A stretch of DNA of 64,000 nt from assembly GCA_964539025.1 (NCBI GenBank), contig CAZIFA010000007.1, positions 1 to 64,000 on the forward strand, in the 5' to 3' direction. Positions 39,896-48,117 of the stretch are shown here, piece after piece. This DNA is from Micavibrio_A sp964539025 (GTDB lineage Bacteria; Pseudomonadota; Alphaproteobacteria; Micavibrionales; Micavibrionaceae). The translations under genes were made by a program, and so were the position numbers. Every line of letters starts with the position of its first letter. Within the stretch, counting starts at the first letter, position 1. The notes below the pieces were generated by a model. It was not told where the DNA came from. It searched no databases and saw only the letters and a program-made list of their open reading frames with translations.

Positions 39896-41011
39896 TTAGT
39901 GACGGCTCGCGGCGATTACGCGGCGCGCCTCTTGTGGGTCAATCTCATCGTACATAGTCATGATACGCGATAATTCCTTGTGATTTATCACGCGCTTGAC
40001 CGGCGAGCGGAAGCGGTCAGTCAATAAATACAGACTAACGAAATCCGGTTTGGTGACATCCATCGCGCGGCAGGTTATGGCGAGTTTTTGTCCCGATTCC
40101 TGACGCATCATCGTCTTCACCGTTTCTGCGGGCAGGCCGCAATAAACGGAGAATTGCGCAAGGAAGGTCGACAACTGGCCGCGGCGCAGATTGGCCGTGA
40201 TGTTGACGAGTTTCAGTTCACCGCGATTCCACTGGTTGTGCGCGTGGGTCATGAAGTTTTCGGAAACATCCTTGGGTGGTTCCGCCGTTACCATTTCGAT
40301 GGTAATGTCATCCAGCGCGGCGACAACGGCTTCGCTAGCTATGCCGAAACGATCGCGCAGAACGTTCTTCAGTTCGTCCGAAACAAATTGATAAAGCTTC
40401 CCGGCAACTTCTTGCGGTAAATCCTCGCGGCTGAGCAGCGGCGTGGCGAGTCTCTCGCTGTATTTGGCCATGTCGGTTAAAATTGTATAGGCGTGTTCGG
40501 TCAATGTGATCCCGTCATTTTCGGATAGGTATACAGCCGTTTCAAAATCCTTGGTGTCGGCCAGCATGTTGACAACGGTTGCACTAAGGCCAGAACGCTG
40601 CGCGATGGAACGTCCGTGTTCCACGCCTTTTGCCTGAAGGATATAAATAAGATCCATGTCGTGAAGGACCGGGCTCTGGCGCAGAACAGGGTCTGCGATC
40701 TCTATATCGTCGTTGGCCATGCTCAAGACCATGCGCAGCGGCACGTTGTCCATGATGGCCAGACGTTCGGATAACGCCAGTTTCAAATCTTTTTGCGCCT
40801 GCTTCATGAGCGCCAGCAAAACATCCGCTATCAATTCGCTCTCCTTATCTGAGAGTTTAATGCTCATCAGGTCGGTCATGATAGTGGTCAATTCGGCGCA
40901 GGATTCCTGGCTGTCCTTGTCGCGGGCAAGCGAATACAGATTGTGCGTGTCATAGAGCCTGACCAGCAACGGTGCCACCTGCGGAATTTTTTCGAACACT
41001 TCGAAAGCCAT
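39896..41011 (-). CDS. DUF2336 domain protein
   Basis: A 371-aa, largely helical protein of the alphaproteobacterial DUF2336 type: LLVRLYDTHNLYSLARDKDS, ALSERLAIMDNVPLRMVLSMAND, IADPVLRQSPVLHDMDLIYIL and the C-terminal LLTDRFRSPVKRVINHKELSRIM. HEAT-like repeats are likely. The function of the family is not established to my knowledge; members are cytosolic. It is divergent from a Ser-rich protein gene across a 283-bp region holding nested palindromes. Confidence 0.82.
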   Translation of the reverse strand: MAFEVFEKIPQVAPLLVRLYDTHNLYSLARDKDSQESCAELTTIMTDLMSIKLSDKESELIADVLLALMKQAQKDLKLALSERLAIMDNVPLRMVLSMANDDIEIADPVLRQSPVLHDMDLIYILQAKGVEHGRSIAQRSGLSATVVNMLADTKDFETAVYLSENDGITLTEHAYTILTDMAKYSERLATPLLSREDLPQEVAGKLYQFVSDELKNVLRDRFGIASEAVVAALDDITIEMVTAEPPKDVSENFMTHAHNQWNRGELKLVNITANLRRGQLSTFLAQFSVYCGLPAETVKTMMRQESGQKLAITCRAMDVTKPDFVSLYLLTDRFRSPVKRVINHKELSRIMTMYDEIDPQEARRVIAASRH

Positions 41012-41140
41012 AGTATTATTCCTAACAATTCCATCTTAGTCCCCCTTTGGTAAAGGAGACCTTGACGACCCATATGGTTTTAGGCTTCCTTCCCTCCGGG
41101 GAGGCCTTAGAATGGCGGGTTTCCGCCTCTACCATTGCTT

Positions 41141-41171
41141 TTTAACCTAAAAGAGTTTAGGCTAGGTTAAA
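41141..41171. promoter_or_regulatory. Nested palindromic operator-like site
   Basis: A perfect 9-bp inverted repeat TTTAACCTA / TAGGTTAAA (41141-41149 and 41163-41171) encloses a second perfect one, CCTAAA AGAG TTTAGG. It lies between the divergent DUF2336 gene and the Ser-rich protein gene. The rest of 41012-41294 shows only a GC hairpin near 41090. Confidence 0.45.
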
Positions 41172-41294
41172 GTCGTTAGGTATTTTGCTAAAATTGTAGA
41201 TATCCCGCCAAAACAGCCATTCCTAACCATTCATTAAGCCTTTCCGGGCTAAACTGGGCTTTCCAGGTCATATTATCGTCAGGGTTCAAAAATC

Positions 41295-41585
41295 ATGGTT
41301 TATCCAGTCGGCAATCCATTGCAACAGCAGACAATTCCTGCGTCCAACACGTTCCAGCCGGGCGGTGTGGACCCAGCCAAAAGGCCTGAAGACAACAAAA
41401 ATCCCGATTCGACCAAAGTGTCCGGATCGGAAGCCGGACGCTCCTCTTCGTCCGAAACCCGCAACAACGGACGCGTCGAATCCACACGCGAATATGATTC
41501 GGCCACTTCGACTGATCGTTCATCGGACAATGGTTCGGTCAGCGTCAGTTCGGCACGCGGGACGAATTTGAATATCACGGTTTAG
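41295..41585 (+). CDS. Low-complexity Ser/Asn-rich protein (96 aa)
   Basis: Begins MVYPVGNPLQQQTIPASNTF; then Ser, Asn, Asp, Glu and Arg dominate (GSEAGRSSSSETRNNGRVES). It is probably intrinsically disordered, with no signal peptide or cysteine. GGGTTC lies upstream of the ATG but not as a good ribosome site. The position divergent from DUF2336 suggests a linked role; function unknown. Confidence 0.6.
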   Translation: MVYPVGNPLQQQTIPASNTFQPGGVDPAKRPEDNKNPDSTKVSGSEAGRSSSSETRNNGRVESTREYDSATSTDRSSDNGSVSVSSARGTNLNITV

Positions 41586-41586
41586 T

Positions 41587-41655
41587 AGTTACAAGCGCAT
41601 AGTCACAAGTTACAAGAAACTTCTCTTGTAACTTTTTTCTTGCACCTTGTAACTT
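41587..41655. repeat. Inverted repeat, family G
   Basis: AGTTACAAGCGCATAGTCAC...CAAGTTACAAGA and TCTTGTAACTT...CCTTGTAACTTT form overlapping stems. Family G elements also follow ffh (51954) and leuD (60071). Confidence 0.75.
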
Positions 41656-41656
41656 T

Positions 41657-43171
41657 CTACTGGAACGCGACTTCGTTGAAGGATCGAAGCTTGCGGGAAT
41701 GCAAACGTTCAGGGCCGATACCGCGCAGAATTTCCATCACGCGAAGACCTATCTTGAGATGCTGTTCCACCCGTTCGCGATAAAAACTGTCCGCCATGCC
41801 GGGAAGTTTTAACTGACCGTGCAGCGGTTTGTCGGATACGCAGAGCAGCGTTCCGTATGGCACGCGGAAACGAAAACCGTTCGCCGCCACAGTGCCGGAT
41901 TCCATATCAAGCGCGATAGCGCGTGATTGCGAGAGGCGTGCATTCTGACGTATCGCCGGGCGCAATTCCCAGTTCCGGTCATCGACCGTCGCCACAGTGC
42001 CTGTGCGCATAATCTTTTTCAGATCATATCCTTTAAAGCCCGTGATTTCAGACACAGCCTGTTCCAGAGACACCTGAATTTCCGAGAGCGCGGGCAGCGG
42101 AATACTGGGGTGCAAATCATGGAACAGAACATTGTCTTCACGCAGATATCCGTGCGCCAGAACGTAATCGCCAAGGCTTTGCGAATTACGCAGACCCGCG
42201 CAATGGCCGAGCATCAACCACGCATGAGGACGAAGCACCGCCACATGGTCCGTGATCGTTTTTGCGTTCGATGGACCGACGCCGATATTGATCATCGTAA
42301 TCCCGGACCCGTCGCTACGCTGTAAATGATAGGCGGGCATTTGCGGCAGGCGTTTGATAGCGGCCCCCGCCTCATCCCGTACATTGCGGACATCCGCCGC
42401 GATATTTTTGTTTGACGTTACCTTATCGCCCGGTTCGACGAACGCGGTGTATTGTTCGCGGTGACGTTTCAATGTCGGGTCGCTCGTTTCCGTCATCATA
42501 TCGGTCGCGATCTTTACGAACTCATCGATATAAAACTGGTAGTTGGTAAAGATGACGTAGTTTTGAAAATGTCTCGCCTTCGTGCCCGTGTAGTGCTTGA
42601 GGCGCATCAGCGATAAATCCGCACGCGGCGCCGGGAACAACGCCAGCGGCGCCGGCTTGTCATGGCCAACCTGATATGTGCCGTTGGCAATCTGGTCGTC
42701 CATCAATGTCAAATCAGGCTGATCGAAGATCAGCGGCAGCGCTTCCATCTGCGCTTGCGTAAGGTCGCGCTCAAGATGGAAATCTTCGCCCAGCGCAAAA
42801 TGCAGCGGTATGGCAACATCGCTCAGGCCTATTTCTACCGGAGCGCCATGATTTTTAAGAAGATGACCGATCATCGTTTTGTAATAGACATCGAAAATAT
42901 CCGGGCGTGTCACCGTCGTTTCATACAGGCCGGGCTTGGTAACGAAACCGTAAGACAGCCGCGTATCAGGACGATGTGTCGTGCTGGTCTTGATCCGGAT
43001 GAACGGATAATAAGCGCGGACCGATTTTTCCTTGAGCGTTCCGGCAGCGAATTCACGAAAAGCCTCACGCAGCATCTCGACATTGCCGTTATAGATTTCC
43101 TCTATCGCGGCAAGGGCTTCATCGGCGGATTTGAAGGATCTGGTCTTGAAAGTCTTGAAAAGGTTCAACAT
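41657..43171 (-). CDS. amn: AMP nucleosidase
   Basis: Hydrolyses AMP to adenine and ribose 5-phosphate, tuning adenylate pools. The 504-aa length is typical. The N-terminal AMN domain includes YYPFIRIKTSTTHRPDTRLS and YGFVTKPGLYETTVTRPD; the C-terminal nucleoside-phosphorylase-like domain has NIGVGPSNAKTITDHVAVLR, HAWLMLGHCAGLRNSQSLGD and ALDMESGTVAANGFRFRVPY with the ribose-binding Glu. Monocistronic on the minus strand. Its last codons abut the family G repeat. Confidence 0.96.
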   Translation of the reverse strand: MLNLFKTFKTRSFKSADEALAAIEEIYNGNVEMLREAFREFAAGTLKEKSVRAYYPFIRIKTSTTHRPDTRLSYGFVTKPGLYETTVTRPDIFDVYYKTMIGHLLKNHGAPVEIGLSDVAIPLHFALGEDFHLERDLTQAQMEALPLIFDQPDLTLMDDQIANGTYQVGHDKPAPLALFPAPRADLSLMRLKHYTGTKARHFQNYVIFTNYQFYIDEFVKIATDMMTETSDPTLKRHREQYTAFVEPGDKVTSNKNIAADVRNVRDEAGAAIKRLPQMPAYHLQRSDGSGITMINIGVGPSNAKTITDHVAVLRPHAWLMLGHCAGLRNSQSLGDYVLAHGYLREDNVLFHDLHPSIPLPALSEIQVSLEQAVSEITGFKGYDLKKIMRTGTVATVDDRNWELRPAIRQNARLSQSRAIALDMESGTVAANGFRFRVPYGTLLCVSDKPLHGQLKLPGMADSFYRERVEQHLKIGLRVMEILRGIGPERLHSRKLRSFNEVAFQ

Positions 43172-43287
43172 GGCCTATTATGGCGCAAAAAGGTTAATAT
43201 TTCAAGGGGATGGCAAACTGAACCGGATATGTTATTAATATAATAATCCAAATTTCTAACCAATCGGACCATAGAGAGACCAATATA

Positions 43288-43740
43288 ATGCGGTATTTAC
43301 TTATAGGATTTGCAATTCTTTTAACTGGTTGCGCGGCAACAACTCAGGAGGCAGAAAAAGCTATATATGGCGTGAGCCAAAATGAAGTAGACGCGCTCGA
43401 TCACATATGCACGAAACAAGTTACTGTTGCTTCGCAAAGAAACGAGCTTAATCGGTGGTCTGAATGGGCAAAATGTAAAAAACGACATGTCATGCCCGCA
43501 GAAATGAAGATTTATAATGTGAAAGTGTCCGAAATCGCGCCTGTATACGATAATATGATTTCTCGCCTGCAAACTTTAGAAAAGGAAAAAGCTCATTCTT
43601 CGAGACAAGCCAGTTTTCAGATACAGTTAGATAAAATCTATGACTTATACGATCAGGAAAAGGCAGCGATAGGATTTAATATTTGCGAAAAATGGGTCGA
43701 TACAAAAGACAATAGCGGTAGCAAAGTTTGCGCCCGATAA
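43288..43740 (+). CDS. Small lipoprotein of unknown function (150 aa)
   Basis: Signal with lipobox: MRYLLIGFAILLTGCAATTQ, lipidated Cys15. The mature part is charged and probably helical, with cysteines at DHICTKQV, WAKCKKR, NICEKW and KVCAR that could form two disulfides. AGAGAGACC lies upstream. It is AT-richer than the flanking amn and ftsY genes, hinting at a different origin. No family recognised. Confidence 0.65.
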   Translation: MRYLLIGFAILLTGCAATTQEAEKAIYGVSQNEVDALDHICTKQVTVASQRNELNRWSEWAKCKKRHVMPAEMKIYNVKVSEIAPVYDNMISRLQTLEKEKAHSSRQASFQIQLDKIYDLYDQEKAAIGFNICEKWVDTKDNSGSKVCAR

Positions 43741-43765
43741 ATTCAATAGTCCATAGAAACGCGTA

Positions 43766-44947
43766 CTAATTGATCCCCATCAACGCGCGGGCAAAATCAT
43801 TGGCCGCGAACGGGCTTAAATCTTCGATTTTTTCGCCGACGCCGATGGCATGGATGGGCAGGCCGAATTCTTCGGCCAAGGATACGACAACACCGCCGCG
43901 CGCGGAACCGTCAAGTTTCGTGACGATCAATCCTGTTAAATCGACAGCTTCTTTGAATACTTTCACCTGCGAATGTGCGTTCTGGCCCGTCGTGGCATCG
44001 AGAACCAGAAGAACGGCGTGCGGAATATTCGCATCGTGTTTTTTCAAAACGCGGATAATTTTTTCCAGCTCCGCCATCAAATTTGATTTGTTCTGAAGGC
44101 GACCCGCCGTATCAATCATCAAAATCTCTGTGCCATCCGCTTTCGCTTTCTCATACGCTTCGAACGCCACCGCCGCCGCATCCGCACTGATGTCTTTTTT
44201 GAACAGCGGCACATGCGCGCGGTTCGCCCAGACATCGAGTTGATCCACCGCCGCCGCGCGGAATGTGTCCGCCGCCGCGATCATAACTTTGCGGTGTTGT
44301 TTGACATGCCAGTCATAGGCCATCTTGCCGATGGTCGTTGTCTTGCCCGCACCGTTGACGCCGCACACCAGAACGACGAACGGACCATTTGCAGGTTTCA
44401 CAATTTCCAGCGGTTTGGCGACCGATTGCAATGTGCCGCCGATAATGTCGGCCAGCGCCACGCGCACTTCGCGCGGCTCGATATCTTTTTCGAATTTCTG
44501 GGATGAGAATTCCGCCACCACCTTCGCCGCCGTTTTCGGGCCGAGATCGGCGGAGATTAGAAGGTCTTCGAGATCCTGCAAACTGTCCGCATCGAGTTTG
44601 CGTTTGGTGAAAATGTCGGAGATGCCCTGCCCTAGACGCGAGGTAGATTTGGATAAGCCCGATGTCATGCGGGATAACCAGCCGCCCTCTTGTGTATGGT
44701 CGGACAATTCCTCCGCCTCCATCGCATCCGCCAGCGGCCTGTGGTCCGGTGTCGGGGTCAGACCCAAATCTTCGATGATCTCGGTTTCGGTCGGCTCCAA
44801 TTGATGATGGGCGAATTCCGGGTCGAGGCCAGCGACATCTTCCTCGCTCATGGCAAGGCTCGGCTCGCGCGGATGATGCACGATCTTGTCATCGCGGTCA
44901 TCCTGATCCTGCTGTCCCGAATTCTTTTGTTTGCGCCAGAAAACCAT
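43766..44947 (-). CDS. ftsY: Signal recognition particle receptor FtsY
   Basis: Membrane-docking GTPase for SRP-ribosome complexes. The 393-aa protein has an acidic N-terminal A domain (about residues 1-90), then NG domains with the P-loop VLVCGVNGAGKTTTIGKMA, G3 region MIDTAGRLQNKSNLMAELEK and LDGSARGGVVVSLAEEFGLP. Partner ffh is in the same window at 50410. The usual alphaproteobacterial order dapF-mtaB-ftsY is kept but spaced out by small inserted genes. Confidence 0.97.
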   Translation of the reverse strand: MVFWRKQKNSGQQDQDDRDDKIVHHPREPSLAMSEEDVAGLDPEFAHHQLEPTETEIIEDLGLTPTPDHRPLADAMEAEELSDHTQEGGWLSRMTSGLSKSTSRLGQGISDIFTKRKLDADSLQDLEDLLISADLGPKTAAKVVAEFSSQKFEKDIEPREVRVALADIIGGTLQSVAKPLEIVKPANGPFVVLVCGVNGAGKTTTIGKMAYDWHVKQHRKVMIAAADTFRAAAVDQLDVWANRAHVPLFKKDISADAAAVAFEAYEKAKADGTEILMIDTAGRLQNKSNLMAELEKIIRVLKKHDANIPHAVLLVLDATTGQNAHSQVKVFKEAVDLTGLIVTKLDGSARGGVVVSLAEEFGLPIHAIGVGEKIEDLSPFAANDFARALMGIN

Positions 44948-45039
44948 GTCGTGCCTTTAAAATGGATATAGCCCCATTTTAGCACCGTTGGACAGACCCA
45001 AGGGCAATTTTCTCAAACAATTTTATCTATAATGAGCTG

Positions 45040-45687
45040 TTAAGAAGCCGCCGGAAGCAACGCGCCGAGTGCCGGACCCGGTTCGTCGGGCCACAACGGA
45101 GATTTGCCGTGATTTTTTTGGAAATAATCAACGACTTCCTGCATGAAGGCGCGATTGGCTTCGGCACTATTCGGATCGAACTGACCTGCCAGCCCTTGCT
45201 CTTTTACGACTGGTGGGCGCTTAACCCATTCGTTGTACAATTGTTCCAGGAAATCGACTGATCCGTCGCGGCCATGCCCTTCTGCCGATATTAAAAGCCG
45301 CATGGTTTCCTTGCGCCCCTCTAATGTCTTCCAATCGCAGAAAGTCACCGCATAAAGATATTCCGCCCATCCATCACCCTGCTCCATCGCCATGGTGGTA
45401 TATTTGCGGCACTTCTCCATATTCGGATGCTCGAATGAAAAAGACTCGCCTTTATAATTCGGTGTAGGGCTGAGATCTTCCTTCCGATAAAACGCGCCCA
45501 AAGAGAACTGTGCCTCGGCAAAACCCTGATCGGCAGAGAGGGTAAGATATCTTATAGCTTCACCTATGTCCGATTTCGTACTGTCACCGCGTCTATAACA
45601 CCAACCAAGCTCATGTTGGGCATGCATATCGCCTGCATCGGCAGCGGCTTTAAGCTGGCTAAATTCTTCGGCGGACAATTCGGACAT
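45040..45687 (-). CDS. Sel1-like repeat protein
   Basis: A 215-aa protein with two or three Sel1/TPR-like repeats: LKAAADAGDMHAQHELGWCY, then AIRYLTLSADQGFAEAQFSLG, with a weaker copy at TTMAMEQGDGWAEYLYAV. Sel1 repeats mediate protein contacts. No signal peptide, so probably cytosolic. The C-terminal part (FMQEVVDYFQKNHGKSPLW) is outside the repeats. It sits between ftsY and mtaB, which are normally adjacent, so it is a likely insertion into a conserved block. Confidence 0.8.
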   Translation of the reverse strand: MSELSAEEFSQLKAAADAGDMHAQHELGWCYRRGDSTKSDIGEAIRYLTLSADQGFAEAQFSLGAFYRKEDLSPTPNYKGESFSFEHPNMEKCRKYTTMAMEQGDGWAEYLYAVTFCDWKTLEGRKETMRLLISAEGHGRDGSVDFLEQLYNEWVKRPPVVKEQGLAGQFDPNSAEANRAFMQEVVDYFQKNHGKSPLWPDEPGPALGALLPAAS

Positions 45688-45756
45688 ATCTTACTCCATA
45701 TGGTTTGAGATCGCGGGATAATAGGTTGAACAAAAATTATGTCAACGACGTTCTAT

Positions 45757-47115
45757 TTAAACAATCACAGCATTAAGATAGTTATCCCCAACCGACACTG
45801 TACTTACGGAAACGAGCGAGCCCGCCTCCAGCGTACGATTCAGACGTACTGGCGCGAAGTGTTCCGTGTGGCCAAAATTGTCTTTTTCCACAATTACTTG
45901 TCGGTTCTGTTTCACGTGAAATTTCAAGAACTTGGTTAATTGTTCATCGCCCTTCGCGCGCAAACGTGCCGCACGTTCCTTGCGTACTTCTGGAAAAACC
46001 TGTGGCATCTTGGCGGCCGGCGTCCCCGGACGCTGGGAATAAGGGAAAACATGCAAGAAAGTCAGGCCGCATTCCTCGACGACGTTGAGGGTGTTCTGGA
46101 ACATTTCTTCCGTCTCCGTCGGGAAGCCGGCGATGATGTCGGCGCCAAAGGCGATATCGGGACGGTAGCCCTTCGCGCGGTTGCACATGGCAATCGCGTC
46201 GGCGCGAAGGTGGCGGCGTTTCATGCGCTTGAGGATCATGTCATCGCCTGCCTGAAGGCTCATATGAAGATGGGGCATCAGGCGTGGTTCTTCCGCGATC
46301 AGGCGCCAGAGATCGTCATCCATTTCCACAGGGTCCAGCGAGGACAGGCGCAAACGGGGCAGTTCGGGCACCAGCGTCAGAACCCGGCGGATCATCTGGC
46401 CCAGCGTCGGTGCCCCCGGCAGATCAGGGCCGTACGAGGTGACATCCACCCCCGTCATCACGATTTCTTTATAGCCTGCCTCGACCAACGCCCTGACCTG
46501 ATTGACGATTTCGCCGATCGGGACCGAGCGGGAATTGCCTCGCCCGTACGGGATGATACAGAACGTACAGCGATGGTCGCAGCCATTCTGGACCTGGATA
46601 AAGGCCCTCGCGCGACCCTCAAACCCGCCCACAAGATGGGAGGCGGTTTCCGTGACCGACATGATGTCATTGACAAGGATCATTGATTTTGGAAGGGGAA
46701 AAGGCCCCTCACCTAAATCCTCTCCCGAGGGAGAGGACTTTAAGGCCCCGTCTCCCTCTCCCTTGGGAGAGGGCTGGGGTGAGGGTCTTTGCAGACTACC
46801 CCACGTTTCTGCTTTTAATTTCAAATCGTTACCGACAACGGCGCTAACCTCGGGCATGGCGGCGTATTTTTCGGGGGAGATCTGCGCCGAACAGCCCGTA
46901 ACGATGATTTTAGCCCCCGGATTGTCCTTTTTCGCGCGACGAATGGCTTGCCGCGCCTGCCGCTCGGCCTCGCTGGTCACGGCGCAGGTGTTGAAGATGA
47001 TAACGTCCTCCAGCCCAGCCGCCTTGGCATGGCTGCGCATCACCTCGGATTCATAGGTGTTCAGGCGGCAGCCGAAGGTGACCAGTTGCGGATCGCTGTT
47101 TGTTTTTATTGACAT
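45757..47115 (-). CDS. mtaB: tRNA t6A37 methylthiotransferase MtaB, with a repeat-encoded insert
   Basis: A radical-SAM enzyme that adds a methylthio group to t6A37 of tRNA. It has the N-terminal UPF0004 cysteines (TFGCRLNTYES, FNTCAVTSEAERQ, VTGCSAQIS), the radical-SAM triad in GCDHRCTFCIIPYGRG and a C-terminal TRAM-like end. At 452 aa it is about 27 longer than expected. The excess is the product of the family D palindrome at 46705-46785, read in frame between the UPF0004 and radical-SAM domains. A parS-like 16-mer lies near the C-terminal coding part. Confidence 0.95.
   Translation of the reverse strand: MSIKTNSDPQLVTFGCRLNTYESEVMRSHAKAAGLEDVIIFNTCAVTSEAERQARQAIRRAKKDNPGAKIIVTGCSAQISPEKYAAMPEVSAVVGNDLKLKAETWGSLQRPSPQPSPKGEGDGALKSSPSGEDLGEGPFPLPKSMILVNDIMSVTETASHLVGGFEGRARAFIQVQNGCDHRCTFCIIPYGRGNSRSVPIGEIVNQVRALVEAGYKEIVMTGVDVTSYGPDLPGAPTLGQMIRRVLTLVPELPRLRLSSLDPVEMDDDLWRLIAEEPRLMPHLHMSLQAGDDMILKRMKRRHLRADAIAMCNRAKGYRPDIAFGADIIAGFPTETEEMFQNTLNVVEECGLTFLHVFPYSQRPGTPAAKMPQVFPEVRKERAARLRAKGDEQLTKFLKFHVKQNRQVIVEKDNFGHTEHFAPVRLNRTLEAGSLVSVSTVSVGDNYLNAVIV
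45908..45923. promoter_or_regulatory. parS-like site within mtaB
   Basis: TGTTTCACGTGAAATT matches 14 of 16 bases of the general bacterial parS consensus TGTTTCACGTGAAACA, including the whole central palindrome. It encodes part of FHVKQ in mtaB. It could be a ParB loading site; one site by chance is also possible. Confidence 0.45.
46705..46785. repeat. Family D palindromic repeat inserted in frame in mtaB
   Basis: CCCCTCACCTAAATCCTCTC...GAGAGGACTT and its inverse CTCCCTCTCCCTTGGGAGAG...GGTGAGGG span 81 bases, exactly 27 codons. The encoded peptide (SPQPSPKGEGDGALKSSPSG and on) is Pro/Ser/Gly/Lys-rich. The intergenic copies at 4241 and 52556 share its arms. Confidence 0.85.
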
Positions 47116-47132
47116 AACTTTAAATATCTTTT

Positions 47133-47639
47133 ATGGCTCACCATAAAGAAGCCATGACACAAATGCAAACAAAACCCCCTCTGATCCTGCCCAGCCTAAA
47201 CATGGCTTTTGATGCCGCGGCATGGCCGGAAAGCGACAATTGTTTTACCTACGCCCTTAATTTGAAAGGCTCGGGCTACAGAAGACCCGGACAGCTAATT
47301 AAGCCATTTCGCATGAGGCCTATCATGAATAAAGGCGTTTTCCACTTGTATATGGAGCGCAACGGCTTTCGGAGAGTAGATCAAACAGCGTTTATCCCCT
47401 CCCAAAACCATGTTATTGCAGCTTTTATTGATAATGCCCCCTATTCCGATTTTCATTTCGTACGTCTGGATGGGGACGGCACATGGTCCCATAAAGGCGG
47501 CAGCGGAGGCCACCCTTCAAAAGTTACACGCACCGGTAATCCCCCCGCAGATATAGGCACAATTGGTATGCCTTATCATAGTACCTTTGTCGGTTATTAC
47601 AAAATCCCGGAAACCGGCATACAACCCAGAATAAAATAG
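47133..47639 (+). CDS. Small protein with papain/NlpC-like Cys and His motifs
   Basis: A 168-aa protein. An NCFTYALNLKGSGYRRPGQL segment, later DFHFVRLDGDGTWSHKGGSG, and the ending STFVGYYKIP resemble a family of small bacterial proteins with a conserved N-C-x-x-Y-A motif and an H-F/W-x-R...WSHK motif, reminiscent of NlpC/P60- or CHAP-type cysteine hydrolases. That link is inference from pattern only. No signal peptide. The start could be 47133 or 47154. It is divergent from mtaB and interrupts the dapF-mtaB order. Confidence 0.6.
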   Translation: MAHHKEAMTQMQTKPPLILPSLNMAFDAAAWPESDNCFTYALNLKGSGYRRPGQLIKPFRMRPIMNKGVFHLYMERNGFRRVDQTAFIPSQNHVIAAFIDNAPYSDFHFVRLDGDGTWSHKGGSGGHPSKVTRTGNPPADIGTIGMPYHSTFVGYYKIPETGIQPRIK

Positions 47640-47720
47640 CGTTTTTAGTTTTATACATACGGCAACAATATATAATTATATCAATGTATTATACATATAT
47701 ATTAAGATTAAGATATACAA

Positions 47721-48083
47721 TTAGTGCGCTATAGTCCTTAAGCGATCGTAATCGTGATAGCCCCATACATCAAAATGGTCATAGGCGGGCTCGTCGTATT
47801 TCATTCGTTCGTTCTGGCGCAGGATATCGATGCAGAAATTCATGGCCTTGGTGCCCGGCTGATTACCTTGGGCTAGGCATTTCCGGTAGTACGGATCGCA
47901 ATTCGCGCCCCTTTTGGCTATTTCAGCGTCAATCCGGGGTTCGGAGCGGTAATTATTGTGGTATTGGCACAGTTGATCGTCGCTAAGATCATGAATCTGC
48001 GCATCAATCAGGTTTCTGGCCGGGGAAGCACAGGCAAAAAGGCCAAAAACCAGCAAAATTGATGCAAAAACCCGTAAAATCAT
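47721..48083 (-). CDS. Small lipoprotein (120 aa)
   Basis: Start at 48083 (MILRVFASILLVFGLFACAS) with AGGAGAAAA upstream; lipobox GLFAC. The mature part has further cysteines (DDQLCQYHNN, GANCDPYYRKCLAQG, NFCIDILRQ) and a Tyr/His/Asp-rich end (YDHFDVWGYHDYDRL). It is 34 bases downstream of dapF and probably cotranscribed with it. No family recognised; an envelope role is likely. The roughly 80 bases behind it are very AT-rich. Confidence 0.68.
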   Translation of the reverse strand: MILRVFASILLVFGLFACASPARNLIDAQIHDLSDDQLCQYHNNYRSEPRIDAEIAKRGANCDPYYRKCLAQGNQPGTKAMNFCIDILRQNERMKYDEPAYDHFDVWGYHDYDRLRTIAH

Positions 48084-48117
48084 GCCATTTTCTCCTAAAT
48101 TAGCCTTGTTTTCGCCC

